Positions 48,362 to 60,862 of a stretch of 64,000 nucleotides of DNA are shown here, piece by piece. Made by a program: the position numbers and the translations under genes. Positions within the stretch are counted from its first letter, which is position 1. Each line of letters opens with the position of its first letter. Origin of the DNA: Cycas panzhihuaensis (taxonomy: Eukaryota; Cycadophyta); the NCBI GenBank assembly GCA_023213395.1, contig CM041465.1:116505741-116569740 (forward strand). The letters run 5' to 3'. The notes under the pieces are model-generated. The model saw only the letters and a list, made by a program, of their open reading frames with translations, was not told where the DNA came from and did not search any database.

Positions 48362-48862
48362 GTGAATTGTTGGCTTGTAAGGCTTAAGTCGGGGAAGACG
48401 CTGCGACTTCTAGAAGCAGACGAAGGCGACTGTGGCGGCTAGGGTTCATCGGAAACGGGGTCGAAGGGGGGGGGCTATCCCCCTAGAAGAGTTTATGCGA
48501 TGGCGTGAGCATACATTCAGCTCTGGCATCTGTGAAGTAAGGCGTTTTTACCAGAACGAAGACTCGGTTTAGTGCACGGTGCAGGTTTGGAAGGGAGCGG
48601 CGTGGTGGTCCTCTAACGGCCTGGAGGGGACAGATGCTAAAAGGAAGGAGCCTTAGGGCCTTAGTTATGACGCTGCTGCATTAAGTTTGATGTGGAAGGC
48701 TTCCTCTCAAGTTTGGGACGATTTCCCCAAGGGTTTCAGCTCTATAGGAGCTGCAAAGGACAGATACGGGTGGCCGGTATGGTTATTTGTAGACCCGCGC
48801 TCTGTGATGAGATTTAGTTGGTTTTGTTTCAGTTTGTGTAAGATTTTTGTTTTGCTACCAAT
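48362..48862 (+). promoter_or_regulatory. LINE-2 5' UTR / presumed internal promoter region
   Basis: GC- and CpG-rich 500 bp from the target duplication to ORF1, with GGCGGCTAGGGTT near 48435 shared with LINE-1 and nine consecutive G near 48466. Confidence 0.55.
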
Positions 48863-50154
48863 ATGATACTGTCAGAACAGAACCAGACTCAGTCTTATCC
48901 CTCGGGGAGATCCTATCTAGATGTTGTAAGAATTGGAAATGATCAAGAACAAGACATTATCCTGGTCAAGATTGGAAATAGATATAAACTCACCATTCCG
49001 AAAGAAGTAACTGAAAAAACTATTCAAGATCTTTGGGAGTATAGCTGGTGGGAAGGTTTACTGTCCCGTGCCGCTTGGATGTTATAAGAGAGTGGATCAG
49101 AAACAAATGGAAGACCAGAAACCCTGTCCAAGTTATGGCACTGCCAAAAGGCTGCATCCTTTTTAGATTTTTAAATCAAGAAGACATGATTCCCATCTTG
49201 TTAAAGTCCCATTGGATGTTTGGAAGGAAGGCTATGTCATTGGAGAAATGGTACCCTGACTTTGATCCGGGAACTCCTGTGGTGAAACAAGCCCCGGTGT
49301 GGGTCCAACTTCCTGGGCTCCCCTTGCATTTCTGGAACCCGGAGACGGTGAAAGGAGCGGTTAGATTAATTGGGCCTCTTTTAGCCTGGGATTCAGCCAC
49401 TAGGCATAGATCCAGATTGATGAATGCCAGATTTTGTGCTCTGGCAAAGTTAGATGGTGAATTCCTGGCTGAGGTTGAAATTGAGTCAGATGGTAGATCT
49501 ATCATCCAAGACCTATTTTATGAAACAGAGGGGTTCAAGTGTGCTAAATGCAAGAACAAGGGACATCTTCCCTTTCAATGTCCAGGGGTTCTTCAGAGTG
49601 AGGACATTCAGGGGCCTAGGATGGCGAATGATGAAATCAGGGCACCTGAAAGTTCAGGTAAGGAGTTTTGTGGTGCCGAGGAAGTTGTGGGGACTCCGAG
49701 TGAGGTGCCCGATGCTCTCGGTCCATCCAGTAGTGTGAAAAGTCAGGTTCAAGCTAGCGCGATGACAGGCACTTTGGCCTCTCCATCAGTCAGCTTAGAA
49801 GTTGGACATAGGAGTCAGGTGGCGATGGAGTCTGGGAAGGATTCTAGTTTGGTTTTGGATGGTTGTCAGTCCCTAGGCTCAGTTCCGGTTTCGAGACAGG
49901 ATTCTGTGGTTCATAAAGATCTACTTGAGGACCCTGGGCAGGGGGCTGGTGCTCCTCTGGTCAATGTGGACGCGTCAGCTTTAGCAGGCATTGTCAAGAA
50001 CATAAATTGGGATCTAGAGGATTATTTGTCTGAGCCTGAGGATGGGAGTCTGAGAGAAGCGACCCAGGAGGTGCGCCAGATTGGTCTTGTGGCCGAAGGA
50101 GGAGCAGGACCTAAAGGGGAAGCAGAGAAAGGGGGAGGAGGGACTCGTAAATAG
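48863..50154 (+). pseudogene. LINE-2 ORF1 (frameshifted)
   Basis: Starts at ATG 48863 (MILSEQNQTQ). The frame shifts near 49040-49085, where LINE-1 has an intact ENCLVGRF block, and continues from about 49048 to 50154. Same layout as LINE-1: DUF4283-like domain, knuckle CAKCKNKGHLPFQC near 49540-49580, long variable Ser/Val-rich linker, and C-terminal NINWDLEDYLSEPEDG. The linker is unrelated in sequence to that of LINE-1 although both ends are conserved. Confidence 0.88.
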
Positions 50155-50349
50155 GTCTAAAAAATAACAGAAGCGAGGAGGGCACCAGATTACGGGTTGG
50201 AGAAGAAGGTGGGCAGACCCCCTAAGAAGGTTACGAGAGAGAAAGAAACTCAAGCACAGATAGACATGGGCCTTCAGAGTACATTAAAAGAGGGGGGGGT
50301 GGCAGAAGGCCCCAACCTCAGGAGCAGGAAAGGATGATGTGTGTTCTGG

Positions 50350-53300
50350 ATGAAAGTTCTATCGTGGAACATTAGGGGGTTAAACGCCCCATCGAAGCAG
50401 AGAATGGTCAGAGAATTAAGGATCAGGTTAGAGCCTGATCTTATTCTTTTGCAGGAAACCAAATTGGAGCAGATAAGGGAGACAGAGGTTCTCAATAAGG
50501 TGTGGAGAAGAGGCGAGAGGAAGACTAGTGCAGGTTTGGTGGGTTCAGGGGGATTGGCCTCTCTCTGGAACCCTAAAAGATGGAGAGGTTAGGAGCTGTG
50601 CAAGACTGAGCACTTCATAACCATTGGTTTGGTCAGTATCCTGACCAACAAGGAGTATTGGATCACAAACGTCTATGCCCCCACGTCGGTTGAAAGTAGA
50701 AGGAGATTATGGGAGAGCCTGGTGGAGCTCCATAAAGATTGGGGCAGCCCGTGGCTGGTGGGATGGGACTTTAATTCTCCCCTGAGCCCGGATGAGAAGA
50801 AAGGGGGGCAAGGTGGTTGGACCAGAAGTATGACTGATTTAGGTGTGTTTTTACAATCGGGGGGCTTGATGGATGTTCCCCTTAGAGGAGCCAGGTTCAC
50901 TTGGTCCAATAGGAGGCTAGGTCTTAACCATATTCAATGCAGGCTGGACAGGATGTTAACAAACTATGAATGGGCCTGTCATTTTGAAGGTGTTAGATTG
51001 GGCCTCCGAAATTTGGGTCGGACCATTCGCCTCTTATTCTGGAGGGGTCCTCTCCAGCATCGGCCAAAGGGGCTCCTTTCCGTTTTGAATTAATGTGGCT
51101 GAAGCACTCAGACTTGAGGGATAGGATCCAAGAATGGTGGAGTGTCCAGGTCCAGGGTTGTGCCATGTACAGGTTTTCGAAGAAACTGAACTGGATCAAG
51201 CGTCAAATCAAGGTCTGGAATAGGAAGGTCTTCGGAAACATTTTTGAGAATAAGGGCGGTCTGATAGGGGAGCTCAAAGAAATTGAGGATAGGATCCAGA
51301 TCGAAGGCAGATCCCAGGATCTGGGCATTAAGGAACTCTCCACCTCCAGGAAACTTGAGGAGGTGTTGGAGAGGGAGGAGATCTTTTGGAAACAGAAATC
51401 CAGAGAGCAGTGGTTGAGGGAGGGGGATAGAAACACCAAGTTTTTTCACCTATCTACGATGAGACATAGGACTCATAATAGGATTACTAAAATCCTGCAG
51501 AGGAGTGGGGTGTTGTATGAGGCTGAGGACCAGATTGGTGGTATTGCGATGGAATACTTCAAGGAACTATTCACGAGCCGGTGCGGGACCACCGCCTCAG
51601 GGCGGCTCTTCTACGACATATCCCGAGCGTGATTACGGAGGACCTTAATAAAAAATTGACTGATCCTTTTACTCAGGAGGAGGTGGAGAAGGCTGTATTC
51701 AAGATGGGGAGGGATAAGGCGCCTGGGCCGGACGGTTTCCCTCCAGGCTTTTTCCAAGAGTTCTGGGAGATAATCAAGGAGGACCTGATGTTGGCGCTTA
51801 ATGAATTCTGCTCAAAGCGCACAATTTTGAAGGAGTGGCAGGCCACTTTTCTGGCTTTGATCCCGAAGAGAGAGGGGGTGGAAGTTATGGAAGACTTCAG
51901 ACCTATAAGCCTATGCAATGTAAAATACAAGATACTGTCCAAAGTGCTAGCAAATCGTCTGAGGGAGACTTTACCGGGGGTTATTTCTCCTAACCAAGAT
52001 GGTTTTGTGAAAGGTAGACAAATTACAGACGGTATTGTAATTGTCCACGAAACCCTGCATTCAACGCTCTATCGTAAGGAGGCGGGTATGATAATTAAAA
52101 CAGACATGTCAAAAGCCTATGACAGAGTGGCGTGGGATTGTCTACTAGATTGCCTCGAGGCGTTTAGATTCGGGGAGGTGTGGAGAGATTGGATGAAATG
52201 TTGTGTATCTAATGTTTCCTTTTCGGTGCTGATTAATGGCAGGTCGACCCCTTTCTTTTGTGGGTCTAGGGGTTTGAGGCAAGGTGATCCCCTCTCCCCT
52301 TTCCTTTTCATTATCATGGCCGAAATGTTAGGTAGGGCTACTCTAGAGGCTCAGCGATTGGGAAGGCTAAATGGTTTGAGAGCCACCTCCAACCTGGATA
52401 ATATTGTGCTCCATCAGTTCGTTGATGGCAACATTTTTTTGTGCAGGGCCTCCTTGGAGGAGGCCAGGGCTCTAAAATTGGGCCTTCAGGCTTATGAAAA
52501 GGCTACAAATCAGAAAATCAACCTGGACAAAAGCTCGACTTTCTTTATTAATACCTTGAGGCAGCAGAGAAGAATAAGTAGGATTTTGGCGATGGCCAGG
52601 GGCGCCCTCCCTGGCTCTTATCTTGGTATGCCTTTATTTGTGGGTAAGATGGGGCGCTCATGGGATCCCGTAGTGAGTAGATTCAATAAGAAGCTTGCAG
52701 GGTGGAAAGGGGCTCTTCTCAGCTGGGCATGGAAAATTCAACTTGTAGTGGCTTCCCTGCAGAGTATCCCAGTTTATTAGATGATAGTCTTTAAGATGCC
52801 AAGCAAGGTTATTTCCACTTTGGAGGGGATCATGAAGAGATTTCTTTGGTCAGGATCTGAACAAAAAAGGAGATTCCATCTAGTGTCATGGGAGAGGGTT
52901 TACAAACCCAAGTGGGCAGGGGGCCTCAGCGTCAAAAGATTAGGCTTCTTCAATGAAGCTCTTTTGGCTAAGATGGGGTGGAGACTCACCAAAGAAGCTG
53001 ATGCGGTTTGGGGGAGAATTCTGGCTAGGAAGTATATGGGGGACAATCACTTTTTGCTAGAGGAGGGGCACTGCTTGGAGGGCTCCCTGATATGGAGGGC
53101 CATTAGGTCAGCTAGGTCTCTCATGCGCGAAGGTGTGAGATGGAAGTTGGGGGATGGAGAAAGCATAAAGTTCTGGGAGGACAGATGGTGCGGGCAATCT
53201 AAATTAGAGGAGCTTCCTAACATCGGTGATTTACAGAGGGAATGCGTAACCCATTATGGTACGTTGGTAAAAGATTACTGGGTAGGGCAAGGCAAGGATA

Positions 53301-54420
53301 GGAGATGGAGATCCTTTGAGGACTTGCTAGGCTTTGAGGATGGGATTCAAAGAGTTAGGGAGATATTAGGGAACCAGTACATTCTGAAGAGGTCTGGGCC
53401 TGATAAGCTGGTTTGGTCAGCCTCGGAGTCGGGCTCTTATTCGGTTAGAGAGGGTTATAATCTTAGGCTGAGCAGTGAAGGATGGGTCAGGAATGATATG
53501 TTAGTTGGGGTTTGGAAGTTAGGAATTCTTCCAAAAATAGCTGCTTTTTGGTGGTTGTGCCTCCAGAACAAATTACTTACCCTAGATAATCTATCAAAAA
53601 GGGGCTTCCAATTGGCTAGCAGGTGTGTGCTCTGCAAGAGGGACGTAGAAACCCTGGATCACCTCAGTATCCATTGCCCCTACTCGATGGGCATATGGAG
53701 TAATTTCTGGTCAGGGCTGGGGATGGCCTGGGTCTCTTCAAAATCCCTTCCAGATCAGTGGAAAGTTTGGATTTCTCCCTTCAAAAGTAAAACCCTTAAA
53801 AGAATCTGGAGGATGATATTATTGGTTGGCTCTTGGTACATTTGGAAAGAACGAAATAGGAGGATCTTTGAGGGAAGAGAGAAGGATTGCTGGTCCCTAC
53901 TAGGGGAGATTAGAAAAGGCATTTTAGAAATGGTTGAGGTACCTAAAGGGGACAGGATTCCAGTGGGGGAAGAAGGTATCATGAAAGAATGGGGTATTGT
54001 CCCCCAGAGGGGGACCAGGGAGAGGTACAGGGATGTTAAATAGCATCCTCCAGATTATCACTGGGGAAAGGTGAACTTTGATGGAGCGGCCAAAGGAAAC
54101 CCCGGAGAGGCGGGTGGTGGAGGTCTGTTTAGGGATCATGACGGTAACTTGAGTTGGGCCTTTGTGGAGTACATTGGAATCCATACAAACCAGAAGGCTG
54201 AGGTGCGGGCCATGATGAGAGCGATTACCCTATTGGACGAGGAAGGAGTCCAGAAGGTGATCATAGAGGGGGATTCTATGTATGTCATAAAATGTTTGAA
54301 AGGGGAAGCGGTTCCGGGATGGGACAACGCGGATATTTTTAGGGATGCCTAGGACATTTTGAGATCTAAAGCTGATGTTCAGGTTCAACATACATTTAGG
54401 GAAGGGAATATGGCGTAGAT
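50350..54420 (+). pseudogene. LINE-2 ORF2 (several lesions, catalytic Asp lost)
   Basis: Starts MKVLSWNIRGLN at 50350. The endonuclease has LLQETKLEQ and VGWDFN; a stop lies near 50590, and a frameshift near 51000 displaces the SDHSPL motif. Reverse transcriptase is open from 51581 to 52780 with GRDKAPGPDGFPPGFFQ, KTDMSKAYDRVAW and RQGDPLSPFLF, but the catalytic box reads FVDGN: the second Asp is Gly, which should abolish polymerisation. After a stop at 52780, 52781-54043 carries the thumb, the zf-RVT (CVLCKRDVETLDHLSIHC), then a stop; RNase H (NFDGAAKGNP, KAEVRAMM, EGDSMYV) lies at 54071-54352, with FREGN near 54400. Confidence 0.92.
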
Positions 54421-54662
54421 TGGTTGTAAACTGGGCCGTGGTAAATAAGAGTACAAGGGTTTGGAAAGGGGATTACCCAGAGGAGTTACTGAGACTGGTC
54501 AGGGCTGAAGCACATATTGGTGAAGTTAATTGAGGAGGATGGGAGATAGTTATTGGGCTAGACCATGGTCCTGTCATGGTCAGATCTGCTAAGCCATGTG
54601 GCGTGATGTACAGGTTTTGGGGACCCAGATAAAACCCCTATAATATTATTTTTTACCATATC

Positions 54663-54679
54663 AAAAAAAAAAAAAAAAA
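54663..54679 (+). other. LINE-2 poly(A) tail
   Basis: Seventeen A directly before the 3' target duplication, the mark of target-primed reverse transcription. Confidence 0.95.
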
Positions 54680-54730
54680 GTATCTAATGACTGGGGTTAT
54701 ATATATATATATACTATTAATATTAAATAT

Positions 54731-55166
54731 TGTTGAGAAGACAAGGTCCCAATAACCTGAAACTGCCACCAAGATCTAAACTATTTTGCAACTAGTTACA
54801 AGAATTGAAACTAAAATTTAACATGCAAGTTCTTAAACCAGAGATAATACAATAAAATGAATAAGAAAGCCAAGCATCACATATACACCTAATATAACGT
54901 GGTAAAACCCTAGCATTGTGCTAGGGAAACATCTACATAGGAAAGGTATCGATCTTTTATTATCAATGAATAGAGAAATATATACAATCTATAGCAGAAT
55001 GCTCTTAGCAATAACAACCAACCACCCAACTCCTCACAATACATCTAATACATCGAACACCATCAACATCATGGAAAAACACCCTAAATCAGGCTATATA
55101 AGAGAGTTATACAAGGCACAAATCTTGACCATAGAATCTAGGGTTTTTTTAGTGAACGACCCTGAA
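54731..55166 (-). repeat. Partial third copy of the element B LTR
   Basis: From TGTTGAGAAGAC it aligns with the left 430 bp of the LTRs at 3368 and 8073 (for example CCACCAAGATCTAAACTATT and GGAAAGGTAT), then diverges after the AACGACCCT block. The G/C-run region is missing. No adjoining primer-binding site: a truncated solo LTR or the remnant of a deleted element. Confidence 0.85.
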
Positions 55167-56947
55167 TAGAGCAGAGATTAGCTTTATAGTCTAATCCACC
55201 ATGATAAGGCCATAATTAATGATGGAAGCTAAATGCATATAAAAGGATCACCATAATTTATCCTCTTTAATGACTATTTGTGTAGTATTCTTACATGCAT
55301 AAGGGTTTCCTTCATAGGCTAGTGGTATTAGGTTTAGAAGCCAAGGCTTTTTGGGCTCAAAAGCTAAGGGTTTTTAGGCTTAGAAGCTAAGGATTATCGT
55401 CTTTATTTAGATTTATCAATGAGTTCCCTTTAAAGGAGGAATTATTTAAGCTCATCTCAAAGCTAGTTTTAACCTTATATGTTCAAGGGATTACCTCAAA
55501 TATAAGAGGTATGGACTTAGAAGTCATTGATAATCACCATAGATTAACCTTATTAGCGATTATTTCTCAGAGGTTGGGGTTGTTTGGGCTTATCTCAAAG
55601 TTAAATTTTTAGTTTCTTGGTTTTATAATTTTTTAAACTTTTTATTATTTTTATAAAATAACATATTAGGGAAAGAAAAACTTAAGATAAACTTAGTAAA
55701 GTTCATACTATAGAAAACACTAGAGATTACCCCTTTTGGAAGACCATAATGGGAATAGCATCTATAGCCAGATAGTATTTTAGAGTCATGTTAGAGTTGG
55801 TTCTGATTTAAACTCATAGTGGATTAGTTTTTTTTTTCCTAATTATTTTATAAATTTTTTAAATTAATTTTTTTAGGCTTATGATTCTTTTAATTTATGT
55901 TTTTTTGTTGTTTTTAGGAAAGCAAATAAAGTTCAAACAACATAATAAGGAAAGAACCAATATGAGAATAACATTAAGGGTTTGTCCCTTTTGGATAATA
56001 AATAATAAGGTTGATATTTACATATTTATAAGGTAGTTTAAGCTTATGATAGAGTGTTAGATAATTTATCCTCATTTTGGAGCAATAATGGTAGTTTAGG
56101 CTCATATTGGAGTATTGGATAGTTTATTCTTATTTCAAAGACTTTATAAGAATTAATGATGAAGCTAACTTGCAGGTTCAACTTTGTCAAAGGGCTTAGA
56201 AGCCTTGAACATCAACATATAGTAAATGATGCTCAAGAATAAAGGTAATAAGTTAATCTATTATAATATTTTATTTTGTAAAACATGTTGGATTGCAATA
56301 AATGAGAACTTAGATAAAAGTAACCTAACTATATTAGTAAGAGTACATTGTTGGGGATAATAAATTTAGTAGATCTAGTAAGCTAGTAAATAACTAGCTC
56401 AAAGTTAAAAAGTAGTAGGATAGGTCCACTATAGACTTATAAAGAATTAATAAGAGCTTTGATGATGGCAGTGTATGTAGCAATATTATTGGTTTCTATA
56501 GGTAGGTAAATTCCAATATAGGTTAAGATGTGTCATGCTTGGTTTTGAATGGTCTAAGCTATAATGTAAGGGATAGGGTTTCCATGGATTCCTCTATTAG
56601 TATGAATGATTAATAGTAGGGAAATACAATGGTAAGCTCAAGATAATTTGATGAATACGGTGTTGGGGGGGGGGGGAGGAGGTAGAGCAAAACTTAATCA
56701 ATGTCACTAGATCTCAAGCTTTTGGGCTCAACTGTAACTATTAATTATGTTGAAAAGTGGTCCTTATAAATGGCTAGGTATCACTATCATAGTAAATTTC
56801 TAAATTTTATTTTATCCTCTGAAGTGTCAAGTAGGTTTCAATCATAATTAAGTCTTTGATAAACCTAGATAGCTAGATTTAAAGGTCTTGAGTAACACAC
56901 ATATCTAGACCTAAATTGCATAGTATAAGTGAGAACAAAGTTAACAT
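55167..56947. other. AT-rich stretch, nothing recognised
   Basis: No coding similarity. A small imperfect repeat of AGAAGC(C/T)AAGG units lies near 55338-55395, and a run of 12 G at 56665-56676. Confidence 0.55.
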
Positions 56948-57398
56948 TGTTGGAATATATAAAGTTTTTAAATATCTAATATTTAATATAATGTTATAGA
57001 CCCATATAAAGTATAAAAAAGAATGAGAAATGCATAATTATTTATATAACTTCCTATTAGAAGATGGAAAGGCTCTTATATATGATAGGCTTATCATAAG
57101 ATAATTATACACACACACACACACACACATATACACAAGTATATACATAACACCACTTGAGAACATGAGAAAAGAGTTCATTTAGAGATCATAAGAAAGA
57201 GGAGTAACACTCTAAACCTTCTTCAATGGTTTTTCCCTCTTAGGTTTTATATATATAAATATTAGTATCTCTTATAGTAATGCTTAATAATCTTGAATCA
57301 TATTTAATAATCATTTATGTCAATATTATCTTTTATTTGTGTATATATTCCTTATGATTCATTATTATGCTTCCATTATATATTTAGATAATTTAATA
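56948..57398 (+). repeat. 5' LTR of an old element J
   Basis: Starts TGTTGGAATAT, ends in AATA (decayed CA), and is followed without spacer by a primer-binding site, which sets the orientation as plus. It contains an (AC)10 microsatellite. No second copy was found before the window ends; element K lies in the region where its interior should be. Confidence 0.6.
57109..57128. repeat. (AC)10 microsatellite
   Basis: Ten uninterrupted AC units inside the LTR of J. Confidence 0.95.
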
Positions 57399-57410
57399 TG
57401 GTATTAGAGC
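57399..57410 (+). other. Element J: primer-binding site
   Basis: TGGTATTAGAGC, one C-to-T change from the initiator-tRNA-Met site. Confidence 0.75.
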
Positions 57411-59047
57411 TTTAAGGATGTAAAAGATCTTATACAGACTTGTAGAAGTTTTACAATAGAACATAATTTAAAAGAGTTAGTTTTTGAGCTAGTTTCTTAA
57501 GCTAGTAAGAGCTAGTTATGCCAAAGACATGTGATTGAAATTTTGGTGTAAGTTGATAAAGATTTTATGTTGAACAGGAGATGGAATCTTATATTTCTAT
57601 AAGAAATTTATGTGGACATATTTATTTATGCATGTAAAACTCCTTTATATATAACATGCAGGTTTGACAAGTCCACCAATGATGATGAAATAAAAGAAAA
57701 TTGTTTCTAATTATATTCACTAATATAGGATAGCCTATCGCAAACATGATTGAGGTTTTATAAGATTAGTCATTTCACTAAAACTCACTATTATGATAGT
57801 GAATCAATGAAGCATGTGGTGAGTAGATGAATCCATCTATTCACTTATTGATTAAGTAATAGAAGGTATGTTTCAAGTATGATTGGGTGAGAAATTAAAG
57901 TAGTTACATGCTATTTTGATGTATCTATTTGATGTTACATTAAGATATTTATATTCGAGGGTTTGATTAAGGGTTTCACCCAAGTTACTATTTTAATTAT
58001 GCTTTATTATGGTATGAAAGTAAAATATTTGAGTCAAATTTAAAATATCCATGTTGAGCATGATTAAGAAATTGATTTGGTTTACATAAAAATTTTGAAA
58101 GTGTATGATAAATTATTTCGTACATAGCTTTTATAATGACATGTATTTGGATGCAATATCAAGGAAGTAATATGGTGAGGTTTTGAAGACCTCTCATGGA
58201 ATGGTGAGAAAGTGTTTAGTAGGCTTGATTTGATTATTATATAAAGTCATTATCTACTGATTAAATAACTCTACTTGCCTATGTCAATAGTCACCTATTT
58301 ACAACTTGCCCAAGCATAGAGATTAATGTTGTTGGCCTATCCATAGCCACCTTTTTTACCTAAAGAACTCATGTTTTCTTAGCTACCAATCTCTATAATT
58401 CACAATAACATCCAACTATACTGTGTCTAGAAAAAATCTATGGATTAAGAGAAGTCAAAGTAAATCACGTATGTAGGAATGAATATCTTGATTAAAGGAA
58501 TAGCCATCGTATCCTTATGGTCATGTAGCTCATGGAGGAAGAAGTGCCCATAGTCATAAACAAGATCAACTTCCATTATATCCACAGCTCAAATAAGCAT
58601 ATCTATAGATGCCATCACCTAGAAATTCATCGATTTGATCACTACAGATAATAAAAATTACTCTTTGACACTAAGAATTCATATGGATAAAGAAACCCTA
58701 TCGACGTAAATTGATCTAGATAATATATTTTTTACATAATGTTTTACATTGATTAAATTAAATTGCAATGTGAATTTCAGATCTTCCCTTAAGCCCCTTC
58801 AATAAGTTATTGGTCACATGGATGAATATCATGGCCATAACTGAAATAAAAAGGTGCTAATCAAAATTTTAAAGCTTTTTTTTATTTTTAAAAGATATAT
58901 TATTAATATTTCAAGTATAAGTTTTCCATATGGAGTTCATTTTTTAAATTATTAATTTCATTTGAAAGAGAACTCAAAGACAGTCAAAATGAGTGATTAT
59001 AAGATATATTTTAGATATTGCATCATGGATATTTTAAATAGTGAAGT
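57411..59047 (+). other. Presumed interior of element J, no coding recognised
   Basis: AT-rich; no gag or pol motif could be read in any frame. It could be a long leader like those of D, F and G. Confidence 0.4.
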
Positions 59048-59313
59048 TGTTACATGACTAATCCTATAACCAAATCAAGATAGCAAAATATGGAGAGAAA
59101 TGAGAGAATTAGATAAAGAAGAAGGAAGGGTTTTGAAGAAAATTCATTAACATATCATTATATCATATTATTTCTCTCTTTAGAAAAGAGTGGGGTATAT
59201 ATAACACTCACCGCTATATTATTATATTCTTACATTTATGTCAACCAATCCTATTAATCCTCCTATGATAGAGGGTCATATCCCCCTCTAACATGTGGTG
59301 TAGGGTCATCACA
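59048..59313 (-). repeat. Element K, 3' LTR
   Basis: Collinear with 60863-61128; minus strand starts TGTGATGACCC and ends ATGTAACA. Confidence 0.88.
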
Positions 59314-59677
59314 TTCCCTCTTCCCTCAGATGCTTCACCCTTAAAGCATCCTAATACATAGATACACGTGAACACCTCTTACTACTTATGTCCAACTGAT
59401 AAGTCCATCAAAGGTTATCTGAAAATCTATATATATAATAAAGATCTATCTATCCTAAGTAAATCTTTATGTGTCCATAATCTTTATGACCTTAGAACCT
59501 CAATCTTGAATGTTTTGCATACCTAGGATACTTAGTTTGTAAGGGCTTTATATAATAAGTGATTTGATGCCAAGTCTCTTGATAATGTGGGTGTTGATAA
59601 GGTCCCACTTTGGTTTATATTCCAACTTTTGATGAGTGGTATTCTTCCTTGTCCTTAGCTATGATTGGTAGTATGTA

Positions 59678-60095
59678 ATGATAAATAGTTTCTACTATGT
59701 TACTTTGGTGATCCTTTTCTCCCTCATCATCTTTCTTTTTCTCTTGACTTTGAGGAGTGGGAAGAATTCCTTGTTCTGCCTTTTGATTATACTTCTCAAG
59801 TATTTGATGAGCTTCGTGTTTGTCTTTCTTAAGACTTTGTATCTCTTTCCACCAAGAAGTATTGTATTTAAGACATATATTTGATTTTAGCCAAAAACAA
59901 CAATTAAATGTACTATTTGTGCTATACCACTCCTTATATCAAAGTTAAGCCTTACCTTGTAGATACAATAAGACTACTATATTCATCTCTTTACTTTCTG
60001 AGTAGTTATCATCAAGTGTTTTTAAATATGCTTGCATATCCCTAACCTAATCATCTACAAAAAGAGTCCCATTAGCATTAAATGTATGAGGTATG
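59678..60095 (-). pseudogene. Element K: gag-like segment (Retrotrans_gag type)
   Basis: Minus-strand reading from about 60095 gives F-N-A-N-G-T-L, then D-D-(stop)-V-R-D-M-Q-A-Y-L, then NYSESKEMNIVVL and YLQGKA, then a Y-K-E-W block. The spacing W-x(4)-M-x-x-Y-L ... L-x-G-K-A-x-x-W resembles the Retrotrans_gag capsid domain common in Ty3-type elements; the two expected Trp are stops or near-stops. A charged Lys/Glu-rich tail (EKYNQKAEQG, QEKKKDDEGEKG) follows near 59760-59700. It is decayed; the family assignment rests on pattern only. Confidence 0.55.
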
Positions 60096-60846
60096 GGCCT
60101 TTTTATATACATGATAATATAGAAGTGGGAGATATTAGGGGATGTATATAACTAGTTATCCCCTAATTTTAATACAAAAAGAGATATTAGGCCTCAAGAA
60201 TAATAGTTTTGTGACTAGAGTCTGAATGACCAAAAGTATAATATGGAACCTTTAACTTTAAAATTTTAATTCTAAAAAAAAAAATATAGCTCAAAAGTAT
60301 ATAAAATATGGATAAAAATCATGGCCACTAAAATATGACTCTAATGGTTCAGATATAATTGAATTATGACATTTAGATCAAAAGTTATAGCTATTTTAAG
60401 AAATTTGTTGCTAGGGTTTTTAAAGACTACAATAGTACCTTCTATTAAAATGGCAATAACTCTCTACTCTAACCTCTATTTAACCTCAAACCACTTCCAT
60501 TAGAAAGAAAATTTAAAAATTCATAGAAACGAAGAATATTTTGAGGTCATTTGGACACCTACAGTTAAAGTTATACTCTTTGAAGTTGAGTTTATAGATC
60601 TGTCTAGAAATACAGTGATAGAAAAGTGCATCAAAATTAAATCTACTATAATTTCTATAACTTTCCATCAAAACCAGCACTGTTATCACTCAAAATTTAT
60701 GGTGCAAGCCTTTTCATATCGAATTCTCTATTAATTCTTTAAAAATCTTTTATTTTTACTCCCAACGAGTAGAACTTCCACATGCCAAAACCTTGAAAAT
60801 AAATTGGCCAAAAAATAGATCCCTAGCGCTTAGTTGGATTAAAAAA

Positions 60847-60860
60847 TGGCTCTAATTCCA
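60847..60860 (-). other. Element K: primer-binding site
   Basis: On the minus strand TGGAATTAGAGCCA against TGGTATCAGAGCCA, two bases inside the right LTR. Confidence 0.75.
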
Positions 60861-60862
60861 CT

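Larger units (their letters stand above)
48351..54690 (+). mobile_element. LINE-2: full-length plant L1-type element with poly(A) and 11-bp target duplication
   Basis: Body 48362-54679, flanked by GTATCTAATGA (48351-48361 and 54680-54690). It ends in 17 A (54663-54679) after a 3' end closely matching that of LINE-1 (GGGGACC..AAAACCCCT..AATATTATTTT). Same family as LINE-1, in opposite orientation. Both ORFs are broken. Confidence 0.95.

Noticed and set aside
48863-49087. Programmed frameshift in LINE-2 ORF1.
   Set aside because: LINE-1 ORF1 is a single frame at the same place, and no slippery site is needed there; an indel is simpler.
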